From Gimesia aquarii (lineage in GTDB: Bacteria; Planctomycetota; Planctomycetia; Planctomycetales; Planctomycetaceae), in assembly GCF_007748175.1 (NCBI RefSeq), contig NZ_CP037422.1, forward strand, positions 6,216,334 to 6,280,333: a DNA stretch of 64,000 bases. Direction: 5' to 3'. Position numbers and translations under genes: made by a program. Positions within the stretch are counted from its first letter, which is position 1. The number at the start of each line of letters is the position of its first letter. The notes under the pieces were generated by a model, which worked only from the letters and a program-made list of their open reading frames with translations, did no database searches and was not told where the DNA came from. Shown here in pieces: positions 25,402 through 35,269 of the stretch.

Positions 25402-26724
25402 ATGAATCACAAACAGACACGACGAAGGTTTCTACAGAATTCAACCAAAGTTGCAGCAATCACGGCTGCAACATCAGCTTTAGGTGGAGTCCACACATTT
25501 GGTGCTGAGGTCCCGGAAAAACTAAACGTGGGAATTATCGGATGTGGCTCAATTATGGGACATCATGTCAAAGGGCTCGTCGCACGCAAAGAGCCGGTCT
25601 CCATTTCGTATCTGTGTGATGTCGATCCACGTCAAATCGAACGTACGGCAAAGTACTTGAACGGCTTTCAAGCGAAGGCAGCTAAACACACCGCTCAGTT
25701 TCAAGATGTCATCACAGATAAAAATGTAGATGCAGTTATTATCGCCACACCTCATCACTGGCACGCTCCGATGACAATCGCTGCCATGATGGAAGGCAAG
25801 GACGTTTACATTGAGAAACCAATTTCACACGTTTATAACGAAGGGCACCAAATAATAGAGGCAGCTAAGAAGTATCAACGCGTTGTGCAACAGGGAAGCC
25901 AAATGCGCAACAGTCCTGTGACACAAAAGGCTGAAAAACTATTAAAACAGGGAATCATCGGCGAAGTCAAAATCGCCCGTGCCTGGACCGCGGAATCAAG
26001 AAGCGTTGTCAAACCCGTTCCCGATAGTACTCCTCCCCAGGGTGTTGATTATGACCGCTGGCTCGGACCGGCACCGAAGCGTGCGTTTAATCAACATCGT
26101 TTTCATGGCTCCTGGCGCATGTTCCGTGATTATGCCAATGGTGAAATAGGGGATGACGGAATCCATGATCTTGATATGGCAGCCTGGGGACTGGGGGTTG
26201 AAACCCTGCCCGGGCAAATTACCGCCCGTGGCAGCCGTATGATGTTACACGGTCACGCCAGCGAATACCCTGATAACATGAATGTTACCTATGAGTACCC
26301 TGATGGTCGACTACTGATTTACGAAAATTACCCCTTCACATCCTATGGTTTGCACGGCTTTGACAACGGTAACGTATTTTATGGCACAGAGGGTCATATG
26401 ATCTTCTCACGGCGAGGTGCGTTCAGTGTATTCCTGGGGTCCAAGAACAAAAAAGGTCCCACCGAAGGAAAAGCTCTGAGAGGACAACGCGGTTATGCCG
26501 AACACATGTCGGAATTCCTGAATGCAGTACGAACTCGCAAGCCCACAAAAGCCAACCCTCAAACCGCGCATCGCAGTTGCGCTTTGGTACATTTGGGCGA
26601 GATCACATACCGTACCCGCGGGCGTCTTGATTTTGATCCCGTAAAAGAACAATTCATTGACTGTGACGAAGCCAACGGAATGCTAGACAAAACCTATCGC
26701 AGTCCTTACGGTTTACCAACGTAA
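25402..26724 (+). CDS. Gfo/Idh/MocA oxidoreductase with Tat signal
   Basis: 440 residues from ATG at 25402 (AAGGG eight bases before); the longer GTG frame from 25372 is less likely. TRRRFLQNS is a twin-arginine signal. VGIIGCGSIMG is the Rossmann nucleotide motif, and DVYIEKPISH the family EKP motif. The C-terminal half has GDDGIHDLDMAAWGLG. Periplasmic NAD(P)-linked sugar dehydrogenases of this kind are common in planctomycetes. Substrate unknown. Confidence 0.93.
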   Translation: MNHKQTRRRFLQNSTKVAAITAATSALGGVHTFGAEVPEKLNVGIIGCGSIMGHHVKGLVARKEPVSISYLCDVDPRQIERTAKYLNGFQAKAAKHTAQFQDVITDKNVDAVIIATPHHWHAPMTIAAMMEGKDVYIEKPISHVYNEGHQIIEAAKKYQRVVQQGSQMRNSPVTQKAEKLLKQGIIGEVKIARAWTAESRSVVKPVPDSTPPQGVDYDRWLGPAPKRAFNQHRFHGSWRMFRDYANGEIGDDGIHDLDMAAWGLGVETLPGQITARGSRMMLHGHASEYPDNMNVTYEYPDGRLLIYENYPFTSYGLHGFDNGNVFYGTEGHMIFSRRGAFSVFLGSKNKKGPTEGKALRGQRGYAEHMSEFLNAVRTRKPTKANPQTAHRSCALVHLGEITYRTRGRLDFDPVKEQFIDCDEANGMLDKTYRSPYGLPT

Positions 26725-26743
26725 GTAAAACTGAAACTCATAA

Positions 26744-27154
<411 letters not shown>

Positions 27155-27176
27155 GCTACAGAGTAGACTCTCTTTA

Positions 27177-27590
27177 CTACTGTAGCGCTGACAGAACACG
27201 TTGACGTGTATCAGAGTCCAGCTTTCCCTCCTCAATTTTCTGTTTAACTTGATCAAGCACATTCACATCGTCGCCCGAACGCTCCTGTAACTGGTTTATT
27301 TTATGTTTGATATCGTCAATGATCGACTCAAATGTGAATGGATTCCCGCCCGGACCATCATTGCGTGTACCGTCCTTTTTTGCCCCTTCTTGTGATCGTT
27401 TTTCACGAGCAGGCATCTTTTTCAGATTGGTAATTCTTAGCTCTAGTTCACTTACAATTTTGTCGGGAGTATATCCAACTTCTTTCAGGCGTGCCTCAAT
27501 AGGGTCTTCTTCGCCTGCACAGCCGGATAAAATTGAGTAAAATAAAACAGCACTTATAATTTGGGATAAACGCATTATTGGATTGGACAT
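27177..27590 (-). CDS. Small hypothetical lipoprotein
   Basis: 137 residues from ATG at 27590. Lipobox ILSG-C follows a short hydrophobic signal. The rest is charged, with DPIEARLKEVGYTPDKIVSEL and helical segments such as DDIKHKINQLQE and LDQVKQKIEEGKLDSDTRQRVL. No known family. It follows the DUF1559 gene at 27670 in the same direction by 79 bases, as for the lipoproteins near the other two paralogues. Confidence 0.7.
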   Translation of the reverse strand: MSNPIMRLSQIISAVLFYSILSGCAGEEDPIEARLKEVGYTPDKIVSELELRITNLKKMPAREKRSQEGAKKDGTRNDGPGGNPFTFESIIDDIKHKINQLQERSGDDVNVLDQVKQKIEEGKLDSDTRQRVLSALQ

Positions 27591-27669
27591 TATTTGGCCC
27601 CAAGTCAATTCGAACGCTCATCGTCCGTCGATGAGCTTCTTTCTTAAGAATGCATTCGTAGATGAGAAA

Positions 27670-28794
27670 TTAAAACTCTCCAATCACTTCATTCGATCGC
27701 TTTGTTCCCAATGCCCACCATGTATTCAAATCGATGGAGTTGGAAATGAATCGAACGGCCCCATCCATCATCGCGACATGGACTCCGCCTGTATGGCCGC
27801 TGGAAGGAGTAATACCAGAATCGCCCTCATGACAGCGAAATGTATCGCTGGAGTAGGCGGGAATCGAAATCGTATTGGGAGGAAAAACGTGTGTATAAAC
27901 GTGTTTCTGCCAGGAGTCAGTATAAAGCCAGGAATGCCCTTTGTACTGGCTCCAGGATGACCAGTTGATAAAACCGGACAGTCCATCTGCTACGACTTGA
28001 TCAATATACGCATCGTACTGTTCAATCATGGCGGAATTTGTGTAATAGAGATTACGGCGGCGATCAGGATGATTTCCACTTCCGTCATTCACTAGTGATT
28101 CTGAAAGGGCAGCAGTGTTTGAAAGTCCGTCCTTGATTTCTCGGAATCCGAAACTGGCATTGGTAGTGGAACGCCAATTAGAACTGTACGGCCCTCCCTC
28201 GTTCATTCTTGACATCGAAATAATACCTTTAGAGGCGGGTGGTGCAGCGCCACCGGTAGAAGGTTGCCCGGGAAACAGTAAGTTACGCGGACGCCCCGCG
28301 TTCGCAACGTAGTTAAAGTTGGCAGTTGAAACAACCGTGTTTACGACCGATTCACTGGGACATTTAAAAAGCGGAATCTGAATTCTTGCCAAACCACCCA
28401 GGATAGAAGTATTGTTGGCAATACCACTCCAGGAATCTCCTTGTCCACTGGTTTCAAATGGGATTTGATCGTAAATATTACCTTGATCAACAAACGGCAA
28501 GAGGCCCACATACCAGGACAAATTTCCTGATCCACCGTTAGCCGCACCATCGTAATCATCGGAACCACGGTGCATATGCAAAGGCGTCGTCTGGTAATTA
28601 TCATGATAATTGTGGATTGCCAGGCAAAGTTGCTTCAAATTATTTTTGCACTGACTTCGACGAGCTGCTTCACGCGCCTGCTGGACGGCGGGAAGTAATA
28701 AAGCAATCAGGATCGCAATAACTGCAATCACAACCAACAGTTCAATCAGGGTGAATCCTGGCCGAAATTCTCTTGAGGTGTAAGACATCTTCAT
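27670..28794 (-). CDS. DUF1559 prepilin-like protein
   Basis: 374 residues from ATG at 28794 (GGAG nine bases before). The frame continues upstream to 28926 without family similarity. FTLIELLVVIAVIAILIALL, QAREAARRSQCKNNLKQL and the end GHTGGVHVAMMDGAVRFIS identify DUF1559. Second of three paralogues. Confidence 0.93.
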   Translation of the reverse strand: MKMSYTSREFRPGFTLIELLVVIAVIAILIALLLPAVQQAREAARRSQCKNNLKQLCLAIHNYHDNYQTTPLHMHRGSDDYDGAANGGSGNLSWYVGLLPFVDQGNIYDQIPFETSGQGDSWSGIANNTSILGGLARIQIPLFKCPSESVVNTVVSTANFNYVANAGRPRNLLFPGQPSTGGAAPPASKGIISMSRMNEGGPYSSNWRSTTNASFGFREIKDGLSNTAALSESLVNDGSGNHPDRRRNLYYTNSAMIEQYDAYIDQVVADGLSGFINWSSWSQYKGHSWLYTDSWQKHVYTHVFPPNTISIPAYSSDTFRCHEGDSGITPSSGHTGGVHVAMMDGAVRFISNSIDLNTWWALGTKRSNEVIGEF

Positions 28795-28991
28795 CTGAGT
28801 ACGCTCCGCTTTAAGAAGGCGATTTATGGTAGAATGAAGTACGGTATTGGGAGAATCAAACGCTAAACTCTCGCACAAACTACTCGGATTTTCTACCTTG
28901 ACAAGTTCAGATGAAACAGATGTCAAAAACTTGATATGATCTTAATAGAGTCTGGATATATCTTAATCTCTACTTCATAAACAGACTGAAT

Positions 28992-29999
28992 TCAGAAGCG
29001 AAGCACGGACCCTGTTTGCGCTGACTCGGTCGCCGCTTCCATCCAGGCAACTGCAGCGCACGATTCCGCAGGCGTAATCCGCTTTGGCACTTCGTTATTT
29101 CTTACACAGTTTGCGAAATAACACAGCTCTTCTTTCAGCACACCAAAGTAATTACCGAACGGACGTGGCCAATACATCGTATCTGGCATTTTGACGCCTT
29201 GTGCGTCGTGGATTGTTAGACCTGCTTCACCGCAGTTGATATACAGGGCTCCTTCCGTACCAATGACCTCCAGTCGTGCATCAATGGCGTAGGGCGTTGA
29301 TTCCGGTAGATGCCAGACCGATTCAACCACAGCAACCGCACCGTTATCAAGTCGTGCAATAGACCAGCCACCGTCAGGGAATTTGTTCTGCCCTGGATGT
29401 ACCTCTTGTGCATACACGGTCGATACATTCGCCTGACTGAACCAGAGCATCAGATCTGCATCGTGGATTCCATCGCCCATCAATGCCGAAATGTCATCAA
29501 GTACTGTCTGACCAATTGCCTTCGACAGGTTACGTCGCGCATGCATTGAGATGATTTTACCAATCCGCCCCTCGTCAATGGCCTGTTTGGCAATCGTCAC
29601 CCGAGGATCAAACCGGCAGATGTGCCCCACCATGAAGAAGCCCTTTGCGTTATTGGCAACTTCAACAATCTGTTCACAGTCAGCCACCGTTGGTGCCATT
29701 GGCTTTTCCAACAAGACGTGCTTTCCACTGCGCAGTGCATCGATGGCAATGTCACGATGGTCATTGATATGCGTCGTAATACTCACTACATCAATCTCAG
29801 TATCTGCCAGAAGCTCGCGATAATCTGTATACAGCCGATTAACTCCCAACCGTTCTCCGATTTCGTTTAACCGTTCAGGCCGTCGAGTACAGAGCGCCGC
29901 CAATTCAATCTCCGGAATTTCGGCAAGGTTATCAGCATGAACTTCACCAAACCAACCTAGACCAATGACTCCCCAACGAACTCTGTTTGATTGACTCAT
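28992..29999 (-). CDS. Gfo/Idh/MocA oxidoreductase, cytoplasmic
   Basis: 335 residues, no signal peptide. RWGVIGLGWFGEVHADNL is the Rossmann motif, HVLLEKPMAPTV the EKP motif, and DGIHDADLMLW a later family element. GAGGTAATACC directly precedes the ATG, the same leader as tal (7711). Probable sugar or inositol-type dehydrogenase; substrate unknown. Confidence 0.93.
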   Translation of the reverse strand: MSQSNRVRWGVIGLGWFGEVHADNLAEIPEIELAALCTRRPERLNEIGERLGVNRLYTDYRELLADTEIDVVSITTHINDHRDIAIDALRSGKHVLLEKPMAPTVADCEQIVEVANNAKGFFMVGHICRFDPRVTIAKQAIDEGRIGKIISMHARRNLSKAIGQTVLDDISALMGDGIHDADLMLWFSQANVSTVYAQEVHPGQNKFPDGGWSIARLDNGAVAVVESVWHLPESTPYAIDARLEVIGTEGALYINCGEAGLTIHDAQGVKMPDTMYWPRPFGNYFGVLKEELCYFANCVRNNEVPKRITPAESCAAVAWMEAATESAQTGSVLRF

Positions 30000-30440
30000 G
30001 GTATTACCTCAGTTATGTCATGGCATTCAATAACCATTTAATTTTCAAGAGCGAGCTATCACTTTCAAATCAGCATATCAAATCTACATAAAACAATAAA
30101 TAGACCAGATTCTCCCAACTTTATGTTCGCCAGTTGAAAATTTTATTGTTATATCATCGAAGATGTTTCATAGAGTTAACATTTAGTCTGTTGATTACTT
30201 ATCTGATTTATTTTCTGATTCTGTGATGTGTCTCACATTTTGGAATATTTGTTGAAGCTATAATCTTACCAAGTCAAGAGAATTTTGATTGCGGTTCTTT
30301 AACCAACATCAGATAATACGTGAACCATTTGCAGCTGAATACAACGAATAGCGCTGAATACGAGAACTTTCGTTTAATTTCAATTCCACACATCAACAAA
30401 TCTCGCAGCTCGTAACGTTTACAATTAAGGAACCGATTTC
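30000..30440. other. AT-rich divergent promoter region
   Basis: Between the leftward oxidoreductase and the rightward redoxin gene. No open gene or clear RNA. AAGGA at 30428-30432 is the redoxin ribosome site. Promoters for both directions must lie here, but I see no unambiguous boxes. Confidence 0.5.
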
Positions 30441-31034
30441 ATGAAACTGTTTAATATAGTAAGTAAAACTACATTAACTCTGTCTTTAATTTTGTTCTCC
30501 CAAAATGTATCCCAGACCCATGTGTATGCTGGCGTCGAAAATGCGTCTCCGCCTGCTGTGGGAAAAACTGCCAAGGATTTCTCGCTGTCCAACTTAAACG
30601 GCAAGCAGATCAAGCTCTCAGGTGAACTCAAAAAAGGCCCTGTTGTATTGCTTGTGCTGCGAGGCTACCCCGGATATCAATGTCCTCTTTGCACACGTCA
30701 GGTGGGTCAATTTATCACGAGCGCTGCGAAACTGAAATCGGCAAATGCAACCGTTGTGATGGTTTATCCCGGCACTGCAAAAGATCTTAACACACGCGCG
30801 AGCGAGTTTACCCGAAACATTAAGCTTCCAGCTAACTTCCAATTCCTGCTCGATCCCGATTACATATTCACGAATGCCTATGGTCTGCGTTGGGATGCAA
30901 AGAACGAAACAGCATATCCTTCAACCTTTGTCATTGGCACAGATGGAAAAGTGAAGTTTGCCAAAATCAGCAAGACTCATGGAAATCGATCCAACGTAAA
31001 AGAAGTTTTGAAAGCCTTAAGCTCATCAAGTTAG
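30441..31034 (+). CDS. Exported peroxiredoxin-like (AhpC/TSA, redoxin) protein
   Basis: 197 residues with signal peptide ending near VYAG. KDFSLSNLNGKQIKLS and PVVLLVLRGYPGYQCPLC form the thioredoxin-fold start and active site; the CPLC pair matches the peroxiredoxin/BCP type. FVIGTDGKVKFAKIS is the conserved late strand. It should reduce peroxides in the periplasm with an unknown electron donor. Confidence 0.9.
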   Translation: MKLFNIVSKTTLTLSLILFSQNVSQTHVYAGVENASPPAVGKTAKDFSLSNLNGKQIKLSGELKKGPVVLLVLRGYPGYQCPLCTRQVGQFITSAAKLKSANATVVMVYPGTAKDLNTRASEFTRNIKLPANFQFLLDPDYIFTNAYGLRWDAKNETAYPSTFVIGTDGKVKFAKISKTHGNRSNVKEVLKALSSSS

Positions 31035-31051
31035 ACGCAAGAATTTGAAGA

Positions 31052-32488
31052 TCAACCAAACAACTGTTTCAGCGGTTTGCCACTCTCGATGATGGGGATC
31101 GGACGATCTTCCTGATCTGTAAGAAAGAGATCGGGATCGATGCCAAGTGACCAATAGATTGTTTTTGCAAGGTCTTCGGGGCTGACGGGATTTTCGACTG
31201 GATAAGCGGCATGGGCATCGGACGTTCCATGAAGAACACCGCCACGAATCCCTGCTCCGGCTAGCAAACAGGGGAAACAGTGCGACCAGTGCCCGCGGCC
31301 CCAACTACTTGTCCCTTTAGGTGTCCGGCCCATTTCACCTATGGTGACGATTAGCGTTTCATCGAGTAAACCACGTTCATCCAAATCGGTAATCAATGCA
31401 GTATAAGTCTGATCAAAACCGGGTAAAAGATACTTTTCCAGGTAATGCGCACTACGATGCGAATCCCAGCTAAAACCATCGGGTGCATCCCAACAGACGG
31501 TGACAAACCGCGCCCCTGCTTCTACCATCCGACGCCCCATTAAAGCCGATTGACCAAACAGATGCCGACCATAACGATCTCGCATCGCAGCCGACTCCTG
31601 CTTAATATCGAAGGCCGATCGCATCTTTTTCGATGTAACCAGCGAAAGGGCACGCTGCTGGATGCGATCGTAATTATCATAAACCTGATCATTGTGGAAT
31701 GATTTGTTTGCCTGATCAAACTGTTTCAACAAACTGCTCCGCTTGTTCAAACGATCCAGCGTAAGTGCTTTCGTCGTTGCTAAACCATGAATACGGAAAT
31801 CCAGTTCTTCATCGTTGCAGTCGCGAAAATAAGGATTGTCCGCAGAGTTCCGTTTGCGAATGTTGGTCGCAAACGCGTCGTAGGCTGAGCCAAGCCAGCC
31901 TGCGTGTTGTCCAGTACGCTCCAACCCCTGCAGCGCCCCCAGCTTATTCGGTAAATAAATATAATCGGGAAGACTACGCTCATGAGCATCCGGGGCTTTG
32001 CGTGAAAGATATTCGACGACACTTCCCATTGCGGGCCAATCGGTCGAACGGGCATTCACATCCCCCCCATCTGCAGCAGACCGGGTCCATTTATGGCCGG
32101 TCTGAATATAATGGCAAGCATTATGATCGTTATGCGGATGTGTCATCGTACGAATCACGCAGATTTTATCTGAAATGTTCGCAGTACGCTTCAGATGCTC
32201 GCTGATTTGTAAACCCGGGGTACGAGAATGAATGGGCATAAACGGTCCACGAATCGCGCTGGGTGCTTCCGGCTTCATGTCGAATGATTCAAGCTGACTT
32301 GGACCACCAAACAGAAACAGAAAGATAACAGACTTCGCCTTTGCATTGCCAAAGGTGCCAACAGCTTCTTCAGCAGCCAGGACACCCGGCAGGCTGAGAC
32401 CAAACAACCCCGCGCCTCCCACTTGCAACGCTTCACGCCGCGACAGACCAGAACAAACTCGTTGTTTATAACCATTGACTGTCAGCAT
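31052..32488 (-). CDS. DUF1501 Tat-exported protein
   Basis: 478 residues. SRREALQVGGAGLFGLSLPG is a twin-arginine signal, with FLFGGPSQLESFDMKPEAP and IVTIGEMGRTPKG as DUF1501 marks. It converges on the redoxin gene with 17 bases between stop codons. Second of three paralogues. Role unknown; no DUF1549 partner is adjacent. Confidence 0.93.
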   Translation of the reverse strand: MLTVNGYKQRVCSGLSRREALQVGGAGLFGLSLPGVLAAEEAVGTFGNAKAKSVIFLFLFGGPSQLESFDMKPEAPSAIRGPFMPIHSRTPGLQISEHLKRTANISDKICVIRTMTHPHNDHNACHYIQTGHKWTRSAADGGDVNARSTDWPAMGSVVEYLSRKAPDAHERSLPDYIYLPNKLGALQGLERTGQHAGWLGSAYDAFATNIRKRNSADNPYFRDCNDEELDFRIHGLATTKALTLDRLNKRSSLLKQFDQANKSFHNDQVYDNYDRIQQRALSLVTSKKMRSAFDIKQESAAMRDRYGRHLFGQSALMGRRMVEAGARFVTVCWDAPDGFSWDSHRSAHYLEKYLLPGFDQTYTALITDLDERGLLDETLIVTIGEMGRTPKGTSSWGRGHWSHCFPCLLAGAGIRGGVLHGTSDAHAAYPVENPVSPEDLAKTIYWSLGIDPDLFLTDQEDRPIPIIESGKPLKQLFG

Positions 32489-32855
32489 CGATTACATCTC
32501 ACTAGTTTATCAGATGGACATTTAGCTCCAGCAATACATCAAAGACTACCGATATGTCTAGAAAACATCAAGACCGATTCGATGATAAATATGCTTTTCA
32601 CATAATTGCGCAATTCGGTAATTCATGAATCTATTATTGGAAATTGGTAAAAACAACTCATATTTTAAACTGATTATAATAAGTTGAATCATTCCCAGAA
32701 TTAAGTATCTTTGAAGCGAGGTACCTCGTTTCCTGATGACGTTAGCATAATTAGTAGAAGTGAGAGTTTATCTTGTAATCGTAACAAAGTGTTGTCTATG
32801 ATTTCGTTACGCCTGATGCATATGAAACATTTTCTCTATTAGAAAGCGTAAATTC
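32489..32855. other. Divergent intergenic region
   Basis: Between the DUF1501 gene (leftward) and the sialidase-like gene (rightward). AT-rich. Holds the palindrome at 32713-32732 and no gene. Confidence 0.5.
32713..32732. promoter_or_regulatory. Palindrome, possible operator
   Basis: CGAGGTACCTCG is a perfect 12-base palindrome within a nearly symmetric 20-mer (GAAG...TTTC, one mismatched pair). It is central between two divergent genes, 124 bases before the sialidase-like start. Factor unknown. Confidence 0.45.
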
Positions 32856-34136
32856 GTGACTCATCATTCACTTATTTCCCGTCGTAGTTTTATGCATTCC
32901 ACTGCATTAGCGATGGTAAGTCCCATCGGGACGGCTGCATTACAAGCTGCCTACGGTAAGAAGAAAAACACCAAACTAATCAAATCGATTACAAAAGAAA
33001 CGGTCTTTCGCAATCGTAATGGGTCTGGAACAACCTGGTTTCACCCACGCGCTTGCCTGATTCCAGGTAAAAGCGGGAAAGCGACACTCTTTGCCAACTT
33101 GCAGGAGATTGGAGGCTCAGATTATTTTGGCCCTGTCCACTGGAGTGAATCCCAGGATCGAGGAATGACCTGGAGTATTCCCCAACCAATTCTTGCACTC
33201 GGACGTGATCCAGTCCAAGGACACCCGGGATTGATGGCAGGGGTCTGTGATGTGACGCCGCAGTACCATCAAAAGACAGAGACAATTCTCTCCCTGGGAC
33301 ATGTCGTCTTCTATCGCGGACCTCGATTTGCAAGAGGTGATCAACTGGCACGTTATCCGGTGTATGCAGTGCGACAAAAAAATGGCACCTGGTCGGAACG
33401 GAAAATTCTGGAATGGGACGATCCACGCGGTTCATTTATCTACACCAATAATTGTGGGCAACGTATTGTGATGCCTAACGGCGATATCATGATGTCGTTC
33501 ACATTTGGACCTGAAAAAGACCATCGCATGGTGGCCGGAGTTCGCTGTTCGTTTGATGGTTCAGAACTAAAAATCCTGGAAGTGGGGCCTCCATTAAAAA
33601 ATAATGTCGGGCGTGGCTTACTCGAACCTTCCATCACACGGTTCCAGAATCAATTCTTCATGACCATTCGCGCAGAGGATGGACATGGATATGTTGCCGT
33701 CAGCCCGGACGGTTTGAACTACCACAATAAAACAGCCTGGGTCTGGGACGATGGCCAGCCAATTGGCATGTCAACGACACAACAACACTGGCTCACTCAT
33801 TCCGATGAACTCTTTCTGGTCTACACGAGAAAAGATGAATCGAATAAAAATGTTATCCGTTGGCGTTCTCCACTGTGGGTCGCACGCGTTGATCCCAAAA
33901 AACTCTGTCTGATTCGGGAGACAGAACAAGTTGTCCTGCCTCTAGTGGGTGATGGAGTCAATAAACCCAACCAGGTCGCCATCATGGGTAACTTTGATGT
34001 GACGAATCTCAGCCCGAATGAGTCTTGCGTGACTGTCGGAGAGTGGCTTCCCCGAGGTGGCTATAAGGGTGATCTCTTACTCTCAAGAATTCGCTGGAAC
34101 AAACCAAACCGAAATCTACCTGATTTTGTTCTTTGA
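32856..34136 (+). CDS. Sialidase-like (BNR-repeat) protein with Tat signal
   Basis: 426 residues from GTG at 32856. SRRSFMHSTALAMVS is a twin-arginine signal. SQDRGMTWS is an Asp box (SxDxGxTW), and WFHPRACLIPG, FHPR-type Arg and VRCSFDGS suit a six-bladed sialidase/neuraminidase propeller. Many planctomycete members are glycan-binding or glycoside-hydrolase-like. Specificity unknown. Confidence 0.85.
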   Translation: MTHHSLISRRSFMHSTALAMVSPIGTAALQAAYGKKKNTKLIKSITKETVFRNRNGSGTTWFHPRACLIPGKSGKATLFANLQEIGGSDYFGPVHWSESQDRGMTWSIPQPILALGRDPVQGHPGLMAGVCDVTPQYHQKTETILSLGHVVFYRGPRFARGDQLARYPVYAVRQKNGTWSERKILEWDDPRGSFIYTNNCGQRIVMPNGDIMMSFTFGPEKDHRMVAGVRCSFDGSELKILEVGPPLKNNVGRGLLEPSITRFQNQFFMTIRAEDGHGYVAVSPDGLNYHNKTAWVWDDGQPIGMSTTQQHWLTHSDELFLVYTRKDESNKNVIRWRSPLWVARVDPKKLCLIRETEQVVLPLVGDGVNKPNQVAIMGNFDVTNLSPNESCVTVGEWLPRGGYKGDLLLSRIRWNKPNRNLPDFVL

Positions 34137-34187
34137 TCTTTTGAATCAGTTAACACTTGTCAGAATCAGAACGGGGCGTATTAAAAA

Positions 34188-34217
34188 AGAGAGCCATCAG
34201 CTTACTGATGGCTCTCT
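34188..34217 (-). terminator. Intrinsic terminator downstream of csrA-REC
   Basis: AGAGAGCCATCAG and CTGATGGCTCTCT form a perfect 13-bp stem around a four-base loop. On the minus strand it runs into TTTTTTAAT, so it ends leftward transcripts from the csrA-REC gene (stop at 34325). It may also stop the converging sialidase transcript. Confidence 0.88.
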
Positions 34218-34324
34218 AAATCACACAGTATTGCTTTTTGAGCGGTTTTGTTCCCATCCATGAACAGCGTTTTTCGCCCCGCAACGATCCTTCCAAGTAA
34301 TACTCGTGCCTTAGTGAGACTCCA

Positions 34325-35080
34325 TTAAGTGCGACAGGAAACTGCCATCGCGTCAATAAGTTTTCCTGGATTCAAGGGCTTCATAAACCAGGCATTGACA
34401 CCTTCATTTTCTGATTGAGCGAAACAATCCTCAGGGGTTGTTCCACTTATTGCAAATATTTTCACTTGATTATAAGCTTCGTTCTTTCGGATATGTCTGA
34501 TTGCCGTCGGTCCATCACAGCGAGGCATCCGCATATCGAAAAGTATAATCGAAGGTAGCGGGTTATTCTCCAGATGTTCAATGGCATCGGCACCATCTTT
34601 ACTTGTCGCAACTTGATAGCCATGCATCTCGAGTAAGCCTGCCAGCATTTCGCGCTCGTTGTCCTGATCCTCGACTAACAAGATGCTATTTGGCTTCTTT
34701 TCTAAATATTTGGCATCCTCAGAAGAAATCTGATTTTGTTCGAGAATACTTTCCAGTAACTCGACTTGTCTTTTAAAGACTTTTTCAGCTTCCTTATGAA
34801 AGCCAGCTGCCACTTGTTCTTTATAAAGATGCGTAGCAATACTTAAAGAATTTAATTGATTTCGGAGTTTGTGTCGCAGTTCAGGAGGGACTTGAACAAT
34901 CTGGTGCTCTTTTGAGTCATGAGGTATCGCTTCGGGTAATTCCCCTCGGACAATCTTGAATTCGACGGGAGCGTCAAATCCGACTCTTACAGTAGAGCCT
35001 CTCACACCAAGAATCTTTACCGTAATACCAAGATCGGGGAAGCTGACGTTTTGGTCCTGCTTACGACTGAGAATAAGCAT
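34325..35080 (-). CDS. CsrA fused to response-regulator receiver domain
   Basis: 251 residues from ATG at 35080 (AAGGAA before). Residues 1-55 are CsrA: MLILSRKQDQNV with L4 and R6, VKILGVRGSTVRVGFDAP, and IVRGEL near the RNA-binding arginine. A helical linker (about 60-135, HKLRNQLNSLSIATHLYKEQ) resembles a dimerisation/HPt-like segment. Residues about 138-250 are a receiver: ILLVEDQDNERE acidic pocket, phospho-Asp in IILFDMRMPRCDG, Thr/Ser in AISGTT, Lys in WFMKPLN. Phosphorylation could switch mRNA binding. It lies 189 bases downstream of the hybrid kinase in the same direction, the obvious partner. Confidence 0.92.
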   Translation of the reverse strand: MLILSRKQDQNVSFPDLGITVKILGVRGSTVRVGFDAPVEFKIVRGELPEAIPHDSKEHQIVQVPPELRHKLRNQLNSLSIATHLYKEQVAAGFHKEAEKVFKRQVELLESILEQNQISSEDAKYLEKKPNSILLVEDQDNEREMLAGLLEMHGYQVATSKDGADAIEHLENNPLPSIILFDMRMPRCDGPTAIRHIRKNEAYNQVKIFAISGTTPEDCFAQSENEGVNAWFMKPLNPGKLIDAMAVSCRT

Positions 35081-35086
35081 GGGAAT

Positions 35087-35128
35087 TTCCTTCCGTGGAA
35101 TAACTGGCTTTCGATGTTCCATCCATGG
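35087..35128 (-). promoter_or_regulatory. Duplicated GGA motifs before csrA-REC (putative CsrA sites)
   Basis: On the minus strand CCATGGATGGAA (35117-35128) and CCACGGAAGGAA (35087-35098) are near-identical 12-mers differing at two positions, each with two GGA triplets. The second includes the ribosome site of csrA-REC. CsrA binds GGA cores (A-x-GGA-x), so this looks like autoregulation of translation. Confidence 0.6.
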
Positions 35129-35269
35129 AAGTCGAGAACAATCATGTTAATTCACTAAGCATCCCTGCTCTGTTTTAGTCATGCCTGCTGGTGTCGATCA
35201 ATGCGATCTAAATTTTTAACGAAATATATTTCACCTGTCAATCATTTTCTTGTAAATGAGTTAGATACC

